Shown in pieces: positions 1 through 8,329 of a DNA stretch of 44,159 nucleotides; positions within the stretch are counted from its first letter, which is position 1, and every line of letters starts with the position of its first letter. Origin of the DNA: an uncultured delta proteobacterium. GTDB taxonomy: Bacteria; Myxococcota_A; Polyangia; Polyangiales; Polyangiaceae. The DNA lies in the NCBI GenBank assembly GCA_903892415.1, contig CAITIQ010000469.1, positions 1 to 44,159 on the forward strand, written 5' to 3'. Both the position numbers and the translations under genes were made by a program. The notes beneath the pieces were generated by a model. It did no database searches. It was not told the origin of the DNA and saw only the letters and a program-made list of their open reading frames with translations.

Positions 1-212
1 CTCCCAAGAAGGCTGCTCCCAAGAAGGCTGCTCCCAAGAAGGCCGCTCCCAAGAAGGCTGCTCCCAAGAAGGCCGCTCCCAAGAAGGCTGCTCCCAAGAA
101 GGCCGCTCCCAAGAAGGCTGCTCCCAAGAAGGCCGCTCCCAAGAAGGCCGCTCCCAAGAAGGCCGCTCCCAAGAAGGCCGCTCCCAAGAAGGCCGCTCCT
201 AAGAAGCGCTGA
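1..212 (+). CDS. Histone H1-like Lys/Ala/Pro-rich protein, C-terminal part (5' truncated)
   Basis: The reading frame enters from the window edge (first full codon at base 3) and ends at TGA 210-212. All that is visible is thirteen PKKAA pentapeptides followed by PKKR. Such tails resemble the C-terminal domain of histone H1 and of bacterial AlgP/Hc1-like proteins, which bind DNA through lysine charge. Any globular or HU-like domain would lie upstream, outside the window. Two other Lys/Ala-rich genes occur at 41420 and 42063, but their basic tails are N-terminal. A DNA-binding role is inferred from composition only. Confidence 0.75.
   Translation, partial: PKKAAPKKAAPKKAAPKKAAPKKAAPKKAAPKKAAPKKAAPKKAAPKKAAPKKAAPKKAAPKKAAPKKR
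3..197 (+). repeat. 15-bp tandem repeat coding PKKAA, 13 units
   Basis: Thirteen perfect-length units of CCCAAGAAGGCYGCT, differing almost only at the wobble base of the first Ala codon (GCT or GCC). The array is coding and ends in a partial unit before the stop codon. Near-identity of the units means recent homogenisation or slippage, so copy number probably varies between strains. Confidence 0.95.
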
Positions 213-271
213 CTGCGTAGAAAGTTTCTCGTTGCAGCAACGTCTGACGTGCGCACGCTAGAGAGGTCGTC

Positions 272-1030
272 TTGACCTCACAAAGGAGCGCCGTGGTCAG
301 TCTCAATCGCCCTCTGCTTACGGATCCTTTCTCCGCTGAATCCCAGGAGAAGCCCCGCCGGACACCCCTGAGGTTTGGGGGTGGAGAGCCGGCGGCGCGC
401 CCCTACGCCGACGCTCCCCGGTCGCCTTCGGTGTTCCTGCCGGCGTTGCTCGCCAGCGCCATGGCAGCGGTTATGGTCACCGGCGTCGGCTACTTCGGCT
501 TCATGAAGTCGGCGGGGGTCGTGCCTGGGTTGGAGGTCAAACCCACGCATGACGTGTTGGTTGCGATCAAGGACCTCTCGCGGCTCGAGCTAACCGAGGT
601 CCAGGTTGAAAAGGTCGTGGACCTTGCGGACAAGCAGAAGCTCTTCGGTCTGATTGAGACTGAGGATGCAATGCTGCTCGTCGCCGCTGGTAGCGCGACG
701 GTCGGTGTGGATCTAGAGAAGCTAGGCCCGTCCGACGTCCAATGGGACGAACAAAGCAGGACCGCCAAACTGCGCTTGCCCCAACCTCAGGTGCTCTCCA
801 CCCGGCTCGACCCTGACGCAACCTACGTCTACCGGCGCGAGACCGGAATTCTCGCCAAACGCAATGAGAAGCTCGAGGCGCGAGGTCGCAAGGAGGCGTT
901 GCAAGCGGTGGAGCGCGCGGCAGCCGAGCCTAACGTTACCGAGCGGGCGAAGAAGCAAGCTGAGCGCCAGCTCACCTCCCTGCTAACCCAGCTCGGTGCA
1001 AAGCGCGTCGAGATCAGTTGGAAAGACTGA
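272..1030 (+). CDS. DUF4230 family membrane-anchored protein
   Basis: 252 residues: a proline/arginine-rich cytoplasmic N-terminus, one membrane segment at about residues 52-75, then an extracytoplasmic domain with the DUF4230 pattern (LSRLELTEVQVEKVVD near the start, then the LLVAAGSATVGVDLEKL beta region). DUF4230 proteins have no defined biochemical role. The last 60 residues are a charged, helix-prone segment. The TTG at 272 is chosen because GAGGT lies 4 bases upstream. A GTG at 293 preceded by AAAGGAG is a real alternative, shortening the protein by 7 residues. The gene stands 32 bases before the next gene on the same strand. Confidence 0.75.
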   Translation: MTSQRSAVVSLNRPLLTDPFSAESQEKPRRTPLRFGGGEPAARPYADAPRSPSVFLPALLASAMAAVMVTGVGYFGFMKSAGVVPGLEVKPTHDVLVAIKDLSRLELTEVQVEKVVDLADKQKLFGLIETEDAMLLVAAGSATVGVDLEKLGPSDVQWDEQSRTAKLRLPQPQVLSTRLDPDATYVYRRETGILAKRNEKLEARGRKEALQAVERAAAEPNVTERAKKQAERQLTSLLTQLGAKRVEISWKD

Positions 1031-1062
1031 AAGCTCGGCTCTTCGGGTAGATTCCACCGACG

Positions 1063-2097
1063 GTGGACTCACAAGCAGAACGACCACAGGCCCGTAGACC
1101 TTCCTCCTTCGCGCGAGTCCTGCAACTCGTGCGCGGCTCTGCTGGACTCATCCTCACCGCATCCCAACTCGTAGCTTGCGCGGCAGATCCTGTCCGGATC
1201 GTGCCGCCAACGCTCACCCCCAACCGAGCCTGCAGCGCGCAAACCGTGGTCGATGAACGGCAAGCAGCGCACGCGCTGGGCATCCTCCTCGACGACTGGC
1301 ATGACGCAGCCGCCAAGAGCGATGAGACCCGGTACTTTGCGCACCTCGCTGCCGACTCGATTTTTCTCGGCACCGACGCGACCGAGCGTTGGTCCAAGGA
1401 CGCTTTCCAAGCCTACGCCCATCCTCATTTCAGCGCAGGCCGCGGTTGGGTAATGAAGGCCGCACGGCGCAACATCGTGGTCGAGCCGGCCGGGCAGTTG
1501 GCTTACTTCGATGAGGAGCTGGAGACACGCTCGCTCGGTCCGGCGCGCGGCTCTGGCGTGCTCGTCCTGCGAGACGGCGTTTGGAAGATCCTGCAGTACA
1601 ACCTCGCGATCACGGTACCGAACGAGCGCTTCGCCCAAGTGCGGGACGCCATCTCGTTGGACGCACCGGGGTCCGCTGCGACGGGTGAAACCAGCGATGC
1701 ATCGAGGCTGCTCAGCGGCAGCTGGGTGGGCGCAGCGGCCGACGGTTCAGCGATCGAGGAGCATTGGACCGCCGACGCCAAGGGCGCGCTGTTGGGCATG
1801 GGCCGCTCGAAAGGAGGGGCGTTCTTCGAGTACCTGCGGATCGAGAATCGGGCAGGCGGAAAGGTCGTCTATGTGGCGCAACCGATGGGCAAGGCTGCAA
1901 CCGAGTTCGTGATGAAAACGCCAGCTGTTGCAGGCACGTTGGTGTTCGAGAACCTCAAGCACGACTACCCCAAGCGCATCAGCTACCAAGAAAAGGATGG
2001 GAGCTTGCTCGTGAGCATCGAAGGCGACGCCAAACAGCCGAAAGAAAGCTGGCTGCTCAAGCGGACGTTGCTGCTCCCTAATCGATCAAAGCGCTAA
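1063..2097 (+). CDS. Lipoprotein with SnoaL-like (NTF2-fold) and DUF6265 domains
   Basis: 344 residues. A hydrophobic stretch ends in LVAC, with the predicted lipidated Cys at residue 39. Residues about 60-190 form a SnoaL_3/DUF4440-type domain of the NTF2 fold, including the WKILQYNL strand common in this family. The C-terminal half, from LLSGSWVG onward, looks like DUF6265, a lipocalin-like beta domain. Neither domain predicts an enzyme activity here. The GTG at 1063 gives a long n-region. GTG at 1129 would give a more compact signal peptide (VRGSAGLILTASQLVAC) and may be the true start. The 3' end overlaps the opposing decarboxylase gene by 4 bases (2094-2097). Confidence 0.7.
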   Translation: MDSQAERPQARRPSSFARVLQLVRGSAGLILTASQLVACAADPVRIVPPTLTPNRACSAQTVVDERQAAHALGILLDDWHDAAAKSDETRYFAHLAADSIFLGTDATERWSKDAFQAYAHPHFSAGRGWVMKAARRNIVVEPAGQLAYFDEELETRSLGPARGSGVLVLRDGVWKILQYNLAITVPNERFAQVRDAISLDAPGSAATGETSDASRLLSGSWVGAAADGSAIEEHWTADAKGALLGMGRSKGGAFFEYLRIENRAGGKVVYVAQPMGKAATEFVMKTPAVAGTLVFENLKHDYPKRISYQEKDGSLLVSIEGDAKQPKESWLLKRTLLLPNRSKR

Positions 2098-3395
2098 CGC
2101 CGCAGGCCCTCCGCCAGGACGTCGCTTAGAGCATCAACGTCAGCGACCTGCGTGTGTTCGCTCACGATCGCCGCGCGCAACACAGGCTCACCGCTCGGCA
2201 GGCGCACCATGGGCAGATAAGCGTCGAGCTCCACCCGAGCTCGCTCAGCGAGCCCGGCGAGCTGCTTAGCGCGCTGCTCGCGCGGCACCGTCTCGTCGCT
2301 GAAGGCGACCACCGGCAACGCCGATCCCGAAAGCACGCTGAAGCCGGCTGCAGCGAGCCGCTCTCGGAGCCGCTCGGCCAAGGCCTCACGCGCGCGCAGC
2401 GAGCTCGCAAGTCCGGAAAAACCGCGGCGAGCGAGCGAGAACGCCAGCGGCAACAAGCGTGCTCCACGCGACCAGGAAGGAGTGGTCGCGAAGGGCTCAT
2501 CCGCAGTTCGCGGCAGGTAGCGAGCACCAACCGAAAAGACCGTGCGAAACAACTTTGGATGGCGCGAGAACAAGAGCCCGGCTCCCAGCGGAACGTCGCA
2601 TACCTTCGGCGGATCGAAGCACACCGAATCCACCTCACAGAGGCCCTCTAGCTCCGCGTGAGCTTGCCCATCGAGCGCCAACCACCCGCCAAACGCCGCG
2701 TCGACGTGCAGCCATACCTTCGTCGCTCGTGCCACCTCAACCAACGCTGCAATCGGGTCCACCGCGCCGGTCGTCGTCGTACCCATGGTCGCGACGACCG
2801 CAACGGCTCGCAGCCCTTTGGCTCGGTCTTCCGCGAGCGCGGCGCGCAGTCGATCCGGGCGCATTCTCCCAACGGCATCGGACCCGACCACGCGAAACGC
2901 CTCATCCCCCAGGCCGGTCATTCGGCACGCTTTGCGCACCGAAGGATGCGCATCGCTGGAGACGTAAACGCGGCCTGGCGCGCCTAACGCGGCCACGCCT
3001 TTGCGCGCAAAGCGCTCACAGCCAGCGGCCAAAGCCAGTAGCAGCGCGCTGAGATTGGCCTCGCTTCCACCACTCGTAACGATCCCGCGATGAGGCACAC
3101 CACCGTAAAAATGCGCGCCAATCAGGGCAACGAGCCGCGCCTCCAACGCCGAGGCGAACGGAGCATGATGGCGCGTCGCAAGCTCCGGGTTGAGCTCGGC
3201 CGAAAGTCGCGCGCCCTCGCTCGCCGCCGCACCGACCGAGCCATGGGGGAACCCGAAGTAGCTCGCGGCGGCCGTGTCCACGCGACCCTCACGCAAGGAC
3301 GCGACCAGCCACTGCTCGAACTCTGGCGCTGCATTCGCCGTGGCGAAATCGAGGCTCGCGAGGCGCTCGGCGTCAGCCTGGTTGAGGGTCTTCAC
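2094..3395 (-). CDS. Group II pyridoxal-5'-phosphate-dependent amino-acid decarboxylase
   Basis: 433 residues from the chosen GTG start at 3395. The fold-type I decarboxylase landmarks are present: TSGGSEANLSA (phosphate-binding region), a His stacking on the cofactor (SSDAHPSV, about H150), HVDAAFGG (Asp pairing with the pyridine N, about D232) and the Schiff-base Lys in FDPPK (about K264). The usual motif is DPHKW, so His just before the Lys is replaced by Pro, which is unusual. The substrate cannot be assigned; glutamate, tyrosine and tryptophan decarboxylases all belong here. The frame is open further upstream, but that would overlap the reductase gene. The GTG 16 bases after the reductase stop fits operon spacing. 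It is the last gene of the leftward P450 run. Confidence 0.85.
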   Translation of the reverse strand: MKTLNQADAERLASLDFATANAAPEFEQWLVASLREGRVDTAAASYFGFPHGSVGAAASEGARLSAELNPELATRHHAPFASALEARLVALIGAHFYGGVPHRGIVTSGGSEANLSALLLALAAGCERFARKGVAALGAPGRVYVSSDAHPSVRKACRMTGLGDEAFRVVGSDAVGRMRPDRLRAALAEDRAKGLRAVAVVATMGTTTTGAVDPIAALVEVARATKVWLHVDAAFGGWLALDGQAHAELEGLCEVDSVCFDPPKVCDVPLGAGLLFSRHPKLFRTVFSVGARYLPRTADEPFATTPSWSRGARLLPLAFSLARRGFSGLASSLRAREALAERLRERLAAAGFSVLSGSALPVVAFSDETVPREQRAKQLAGLAERARVELDAYLPMVRLPSGEPVLRAAIVSEHTQVADVDALSDVLAEGLRR

Positions 3396-3411
3396 CCGCG
3401 TTCGCGCTTCT

Positions 3412-4437
3412 TTACCAAGGCTCGCGCATGCCGATGAAGTCGTACGGATAACCCCAATCAGGCTTCGACACTGTATCGAGCTCCGCAACGTCCTCGGCGG
3501 AGAGCTTCACCGAGAGCGCCTTGGCGTTGTCTTCGAGCTGAGCCACCGTGCGCGCGCCAACCACGATGGTGGAGGTCTCCGGCTTCGACAGCAGCCACGC
3601 CAGGGCGATGGCGCTCGAGGTCGTCTCGTGTTTGCGTGCGAGGCCATCCACCGTCTCGAGGATCGCCCAGTTTTGTTGTTGGTCCAGCGACTTCATCGAG
3701 TCCTTCCAGACGGCGAGCCGTGACCCCTCAGGCGCCGCTTCACTACGCTTGTACTTGCCGCTGAGGAAGCCGCGAGCGAGCGGCGACCAAATCATCGTAC
3801 CAACGCCAAACCGACGACAGGCGGGCAACACCTCACGCTCCGCGCTACGGACGATCAGCGACCACTGCAGCTGCACGCTAACGAACGCCTGCGTTCGGTG
3901 CTTCTCAGCGCTCCAAAGCGACTCGGTCAAACGATACCCGGTAAAGTTGGAACAGCCGATGTAGCGAACCTTGCCCTGCGTCACGAGATCGTCGAGGGCG
4001 CGCAAGGTTTCGTCGATCGGCACGGAGCCGTCTTGCATATGCACTTGGTAAAGATCGATGTGCGTGGTGCCCAAACGCCGCAACGATTCCTCACACGCAC
4101 GCATGATGTGAATGCGTGATAGCCCTTGATCGTACGGCCCCACCGGCTTGCCCGAGCCCATCCCGAACGGGAAGCGACACTTCGTCGCGACGAGTACGCG
4201 GTCGCGCTTCTCTTTGACCCATTGGCCGGTCAAAAACTCACTGGTTCCGTCGCCGTAGATGTTGGCGGTATCGACAAGGTTCATACCGAGGTCGATCGCT
4301 CGGTCAAAAACGCGACGAGCTTCATCGTCCTCCGACGTGAGGCCCTTCATGAAGGTGTGCGACTCGCCGAAGGTCATCGCACCCATCGAAAGAACGCTGA
4401 CCTTGAGACCCGAGTTACCCAGCCTGCGCAGTTCCAT
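3412..4437 (-). CDS. Aldo/keto reductase
   Basis: 341 residues, full-length (beta/alpha)8 oxidoreductase expected to reduce aldehydes or ketones with NADPH. The catalytic tetrad is visible: D56 (LVDTANIYG), Y61, K86 (VATK) and H133 (YQVHMQD). The SNFTGY motif and the C-terminal cofactor-binding region (VVGARTVAQLEDN) match the family, nearest to YajO/Kv-beta-like members. It sits between the P450 (52-base gap) and the PLP decarboxylase (16-base gap) on the same strand, so the three are probably cotranscribed and may act on one substrate. The substrate is unknown. Confidence 0.9.
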   Translation of the reverse strand: MELRRLGNSGLKVSVLSMGAMTFGESHTFMKGLTSEDDEARRVFDRAIDLGMNLVDTANIYGDGTSEFLTGQWVKEKRDRVLVATKCRFPFGMGSGKPVGPYDQGLSRIHIMRACEESLRRLGTTHIDLYQVHMQDGSVPIDETLRALDDLVTQGKVRYIGCSNFTGYRLTESLWSAEKHRTQAFVSVQLQWSLIVRSAEREVLPACRRFGVGTMIWSPLARGFLSGKYKRSEAAPEGSRLAVWKDSMKSLDQQQNWAILETVDGLARKHETTSSAIALAWLLSKPETSTIVVGARTVAQLEDNAKALSVKLSAEDVAELDTVSKPDWGYPYDFIGMREPW

Positions 4438-4489
4438 CGCTGACCGATATCACCTTCAGCCTAGGGCCTCCACTCCGCTCGAGGACTCG

Positions 4490-5833
4490 CTACGAGGCCC
4501 GCGCAAAGCGGCGGTCACTCGCGCGAACGAGCAAGCCTTGCTCAGGCGTGATCGTGATCGAACGCCGAACCATCTTGAAGCTCGACTGCGCCAGCCGAAG
4601 CTCGAGCCGAGAAAGGATTCGCGCCATCACCATCTTCATCTCATAGAAGGCAAAGGCCATCCCGACGCAGGTCCGTACGCCCCCACCAAACGGGTAGAAC
4701 TCCGAGGCAGAGAACTTCTTACCGACGAAGCGCGCCGGGTCGAACTCGGCGGGCTGTGGATACGCTTCGGGACGGCGGTGCGCGAGGTAGATGCTGCAGA
4801 CCACGGCCACGCCTTTCGGCAGGTCCCACCCACCGAGCCGCATCGGCTTCTCCAGCACGCGCCCTACCAGCGGAATGACCGGGACCAAGCGCAACGCTTC
4901 GCGAACGGTGGCATCCAAGAACTCACACTTAGCGATCTGCTCCGGCGATGGATTGGGCCCGAGTTCATCCACCGCGGCGCGCAAGTCGGCGAAGGTGCCG
5001 GGTTGGGTGAGCAGCCAGCGAAAGGCCCAGGTGAGCCCTGTGGCCGTGGTCTCATGCCCAGCGACCAGCAGCGTCACCAGCTCATCGCGCAACTCGCCCT
5101 CCGAGGGGACCTGACCGTCTTCATCCTTGGCGTCGAGCAACAGGGAAAGGACGTCGGTGCCGCGCACACCATCGCGCCGACGGCGGCGGATCTCGTCGAA
5201 TACCACTTCATCCCCGCGCCGCACCGCCTCTCGAAAGCGCCCGTACGGCGAGCGCCCACCCAGCTCGTGTTGCATGATGGGCAGGAGCAACGGCGGCCAC
5301 GATCCCAGCTCGAGGATCCGCTTGGTTCGCTGCACCATGTCGTCGAAGCGCGGCCCTTCGGCGATTCCGAAGACCGTGCGGATGATCACCTCGAGGGTGA
5401 TTTGCTGCATCACTTCATGCAGCGGGAAGGCCGTACCGCGCGGTAGGCCGTCCAAGATCTTGCTCGTGATCTCGAGCATCGACTCGCCGTAGCCGTGCAT
5501 GCGCTCGCCGCGGAAGGGCGGCGCTAAAAGCTTTCGCTTGCGCTTGTGGTCCCGCCCGTCGGTCATCAGCACGCTCGAGTCCCCGAGCAACGGCGCCAGC
5601 GAGCGGTTGAATTTGCCGCCGAGCAAGCTCTCTCCGTCGTCGTGAAAGACCTCACGCACATGCTCTGGGTTCGAGAAAACGACGAGCGGAGGCAGGCCGT
5701 AAAGGCCGAAGGTGAAGGTCTCACCGTACTTCTCGCGACACTCCTCCAGGAACGGGTACGGACGGCGCAGCCATTGAAGGGTCGTCCAAACGGAAGGGCT
5801 TTGAGGTCCCGGCGGTAGCGACATGCGCCGCAT
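4490..5833 (-). CDS. Cytochrome P450
   Basis: 447 residues, soluble bacterial-size P450 without an N-terminal membrane helix. Landmarks: I-helix oxygen-activation motif AGHETT (258-263), K-helix EALR (312-315), PERF-like region with FDPARF, and the heme loop FGGGVRTC with the proximal thiolate at C389. The proline-rich LPPGP start and overall pattern resemble the CYP110-like bacterial group; this is a judgement by eye. ATG 5833 has AGAGGT nine bases upstream; ATG 5824 is a second in-frame choice. No ferredoxin or reductase partner is encoded nearby. First of a likely P450-reductase-decarboxylase operon. Confidence 0.92.
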   Translation of the reverse strand: MRRMSLPPGPQSPSVWTTLQWLRRPYPFLEECREKYGETFTFGLYGLPPLVVFSNPEHVREVFHDDGESLLGGKFNRSLAPLLGDSSVLMTDGRDHKRKRKLLAPPFRGERMHGYGESMLEITSKILDGLPRGTAFPLHEVMQQITLEVIIRTVFGIAEGPRFDDMVQRTKRILELGSWPPLLLPIMQHELGGRSPYGRFREAVRRGDEVVFDEIRRRRRDGVRGTDVLSLLLDAKDEDGQVPSEGELRDELVTLLVAGHETTATGLTWAFRWLLTQPGTFADLRAAVDELGPNPSPEQIAKCEFLDATVREALRLVPVIPLVGRVLEKPMRLGGWDLPKGVAVVCSIYLAHRRPEAYPQPAEFDPARFVGKKFSASEFYPFGGGVRTCVGMAFAFYEMKMVMARILSRLELRLAQSSFKMVRRSITITPEQGLLVRASDRRFARAS

Positions 5834-5867
5834 TCTAACCCGACCTCTGCCGCACGCGGATACCGCT

Positions 5868-7271
5868 CTACGCCGAGCCCTTGCAGGGCCGCAGCACCGC
5901 CTGCATCAACCATTGCATCTTCCTGAACGTAACGAGATCCTCTTGAGCGCGCTGCTTGTCCCCGGGCCGCCGGCGATGCTGGCGGACGGCAACGACTCGA
6001 GCCTTCGGGTACACCTCCAAACGCTGACCCAAACCACCTATCGCGAAGGCGGCCAGCGAAGGCTCACGCAGAACCTGGAGCGGCGCCTTGCCTGCGCGAT
6101 GCAGAGCGCGCAAACCAAGCGTCTCTCCAGCGAGCAACTTCTCGACCTCTGCAAAGTAGAGTTCCCCCGAGTCGAAGCGCTGACCGTTCAACGAATCGAG
6201 GCGTCCAGCCTTGATCGCCTTTGACCCAGTGAACGCTTTGATCCGCGCTTCATCTTGAATGACCGGCGGGTCTAGCCAGAAGCAGAGCCCGTAGCCACCA
6301 TATCGCTCGCTCGGTATAAACAGCTGTGAAACCAGCGCCTCGGGCAGTACCCGCTTACCGTCGTAAAGGCCGCCATCCACCAACAACAGGCCAATGCGCG
6401 CGAGGTCCTCGGCCTCGAGTTCCAAACCGTAGTAGGTTTGAACCGTGCCTGCGCGATCGCGCTTCCAATTGAAGTTCACGATCCCCAACGGCTCGAACAA
6501 ACGTCGCTTCACGTAGCTCTCGGTGGCTTCGCCGGCGGCAGTGGCGATGACCCCGGTCAATAGCTGCGTAGCTTCATTGCTGTAGGAGAACGCCGTCCCC
6601 GGCGGCGTACTCACAGGCAGGGCGCGGGCATAGGCCAAGCGGTCCGATTGAGCATTGAGCGCATCGGCGTCAGTCGTCGCGTGACGAAGGCCCGAGCTGT
6701 GGCTCATCACCTGACGAAGCGTGATGTCGCGCTTCGCACCGGAGCCAAACTCAGGAAAGAACGTCGCCAATGGCTCTTCCAACGAACGGATCTTCCCGTC
6801 GGCTATCAGCGCTAACACGGCAAGCGCCGCAATTCCTTTGGTCGCCGAACGTGTTTCGATTGGACCGGGAGCAGAGCCAAACCGACGGTTGAGCACGAGT
6901 CGGTGGTCCTTGATCACGATCAGCGAATCCGATTGCGCCCGCTGCGCGGCGGCGCTCAACCGATCGAGTGCCGAGCCATCAACGAGGACCTCAGCGGGCT
7001 GCGCCGTGGATAAGAAAAACGCATCTTCATTGTCGATTAGTGGCTCGCGGGCAACGGTGCATGGCGGGCGCTCGGGCTCGGCCGGGAGAGCAGGCGGCGC
7101 CACAACAACCGAGCTCGCGCTGCTAGTTGCTTGAGCGGAAATGCTGCTAGCAAGGGGCATAGCCGGCACGACCTGCAGCTCGCCGCTTGGTGGGCTCGAG
7201 GGCGCATTGCAGCCAACGATCAGCATCACAGCCAATCGCCAAAAAGGCCGCCTGCCAAGGCGATAGGGCAC
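5868..7271 (-). CDS. Beta-lactamase-fold serine hydrolase lipoprotein
   Basis: 467 residues from GTG 7271. That start is chosen because AGGAAG lies 7 bases upstream and because it gives an ideal lipoprotein signal (RRPFWRLAVMLIVGC, lipidated C21). More distal starts would run into the divergent gene at 7318. After a Ser/Pro/Ala linker, the class C beta-lactamase/esterase fold shows S142-A-T-K145 (nucleophile and base) and Y230-S-N232, plus a Gly-rich IGGLGQ near 411 that may stand for the third box. Such enzymes are mostly esterases or peptidases rather than drug-resistance lactamases. It lies 34 bases upstream of the P450 on the same strand. Confidence 0.85.
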   Translation of the reverse strand: MPYRLGRRPFWRLAVMLIVGCNAPSSPPSGELQVVPAMPLASSISAQATSSASSVVVAPPALPAEPERPPCTVAREPLIDNEDAFFLSTAQPAEVLVDGSALDRLSAAAQRAQSDSLIVIKDHRLVLNRRFGSAPGPIETRSATKGIAALAVLALIADGKIRSLEEPLATFFPEFGSGAKRDITLRQVMSHSSGLRHATTDADALNAQSDRLAYARALPVSTPPGTAFSYSNEATQLLTGVIATAAGEATESYVKRRLFEPLGIVNFNWKRDRAGTVQTYYGLELEAEDLARIGLLLVDGGLYDGKRVLPEALVSQLFIPSERYGGYGLCFWLDPPVIQDEARIKAFTGSKAIKAGRLDSLNGQRFDSGELYFAEVEKLLAGETLGLRALHRAGKAPLQVLREPSLAAFAIGGLGQRLEVYPKARVVAVRQHRRRPGDKQRAQEDLVTFRKMQWLMQAVLRPCKGSA

Positions 7272-7317
7272 GCCCAAACTTCCTGCGCACTCCCCCATTC
7301 GTAGTAGCGTTGCCCTC

Positions 7318-7650
7318 ATGCTTCGATTGTTGGCCCTCCTACTCCTCACGAGCTGCAGCGCGGGCGGTAGCGAGATTATCTTGAGAGAGCTGACCAATGA
7401 CAAGATCGGCAATGTGCCGGTTGGAGTGAGCGCCGTCACAGAGACGAAGCAGTTTCGCCAGGGTAAGCGCGTCTCGATCGACTTTGCGACGCTGCTCGTC
7501 CACGACACGGTGAGCAAGACCATCCAGAAGCACCTCATCTCCGCAGGCGATGACGTCGTGATCGGGGGCAAGACCTATCGGGTCGTTGAAGTGAAGCGTG
7601 GAGCTGAAAGTGACCGGGGCCGCGTCGTGCTCGAAGCGATGGAGAATTAA
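7318..7650 (+). CDS. Small lipoprotein, unknown function
   Basis: 110 residues. A short signal (MLRLLALLLLTSC) puts the lipidated Cys at 13. The rest reads as a small beta-rich domain (RELTNDKIGNVPVGVSAV, DDVVIGGKTYRVVEVKRG). No family recognised. It is divergent from the serine hydrolase gene (46 bases between starts) and ends 4 bases before the HAD phosphatase start, so it is probably cotranscribed with that gene. Short but convincing because of the signal peptide and spacing. Confidence 0.7.
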   Translation: MLRLLALLLLTSCSAGGSEIILRELTNDKIGNVPVGVSAVTETKQFRQGKRVSIDFATLLVHDTVSKTIQKHLISAGDDVVIGGKTYRVVEVKRGAESDRGRVVLEAMEN

Positions 7651-7654
7651 CAGC

Positions 7655-8281
7655 GTGGGTGAGCCCAACACCACCAGCGCTTGGACGGCACCCGCCAACT
7701 GCCGAGGCTTGATCTTCGACTGCGATGGGACCCTCGCCGACACCATGCCGGCTCACTACCTCTCGTGGTCACAGATGCTCTCGCTGCACGGGCTGACGTT
7801 CTCGCAGCAGCAGTTCTATCAACTTGCAGGCATACCCACCGAGGGCATCATCCGACGGCTCGCTCGCGAGCAAGCGGTCCTTCTGCAAGATGAAGCGCAG
7901 ATGGTTCGCGAAAAGGAGCGCCTCTACCTCCTGCAACTGCAGCAGGTCGTGCCCATAAAGTCCGTGGTGCAGATCGCCGCGGACTATCGAGGCAAGCTAC
8001 CGCTCGCGGTGGCGAGCGGCGGCCAACGGCAGGTTGTTCACCAAACGCTTGAGTTCCTCGGCGTCCTCGACTGGTTCGACGCCATCGTTTGCGCCGAAGA
8101 CACCTCGCGCCACAAACCTGAGCCCGACGTCTTTCTCGAAGCTGCGCGCCGCATCGGCGTGGCGCCTGAGCTTTGCGTTGGTTTCGAGGACGCCGAGCTC
8201 GGCCTTACGGCCCTGCGTCGAGCCGGAATGCAGGCCATTGATGTGCGCCCCTGGTACCAAAGCCAAGACCCTTACGTGTAG
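7655..8281 (+). CDS. HAD-superfamily phosphatase (beta-phosphoglucomutase/YqaB-like)
   Basis: 208 residues from GTG 7655, which is preceded by GGAGA at a 9-base spacing. HAD motif I is FDCDGT with nucleophile D22 and acid/base D24. The alpha-helical C1 cap follows (MPAHYLSWSQMLSLHG); motif II is the Ser in VASGG; motif III Lys and motif IV acids lie in the HKPEPDVFLEAA and FEDAELGL segments. The order and the SWSQ cap resemble YqaB fructose-1-phosphate phosphatase and beta-phosphoglucomutase, so a sugar phosphate substrate is likely. The frame remains open upstream into the small lipoprotein gene, but the spacing argues for this start. Confidence 0.88.
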   Translation: MGEPNTTSAWTAPANCRGLIFDCDGTLADTMPAHYLSWSQMLSLHGLTFSQQQFYQLAGIPTEGIIRRLAREQAVLLQDEAQMVREKERLYLLQLQQVVPIKSVVQIAADYRGKLPLAVASGGQRQVVHQTLEFLGVLDWFDAIVCAEDTSRHKPEPDVFLEAARRIGVAPELCVGFEDAELGLTALRRAGMQAIDVRPWYQSQDPYV

Positions 8282-8329
8282 AGACGACCTTTGGCTTGGC
8301 GCGCCCGCCGCGCCTAGCTAGAGCGGGCC

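Noticed and set aside
4259..5446. 395-residue open frame on the plus strand
   Set aside because: Antisense to the P450 and reductase genes, rich in Arg/His/Pro as expected for a GC-rich shadow frame, and with no recognisable domain.
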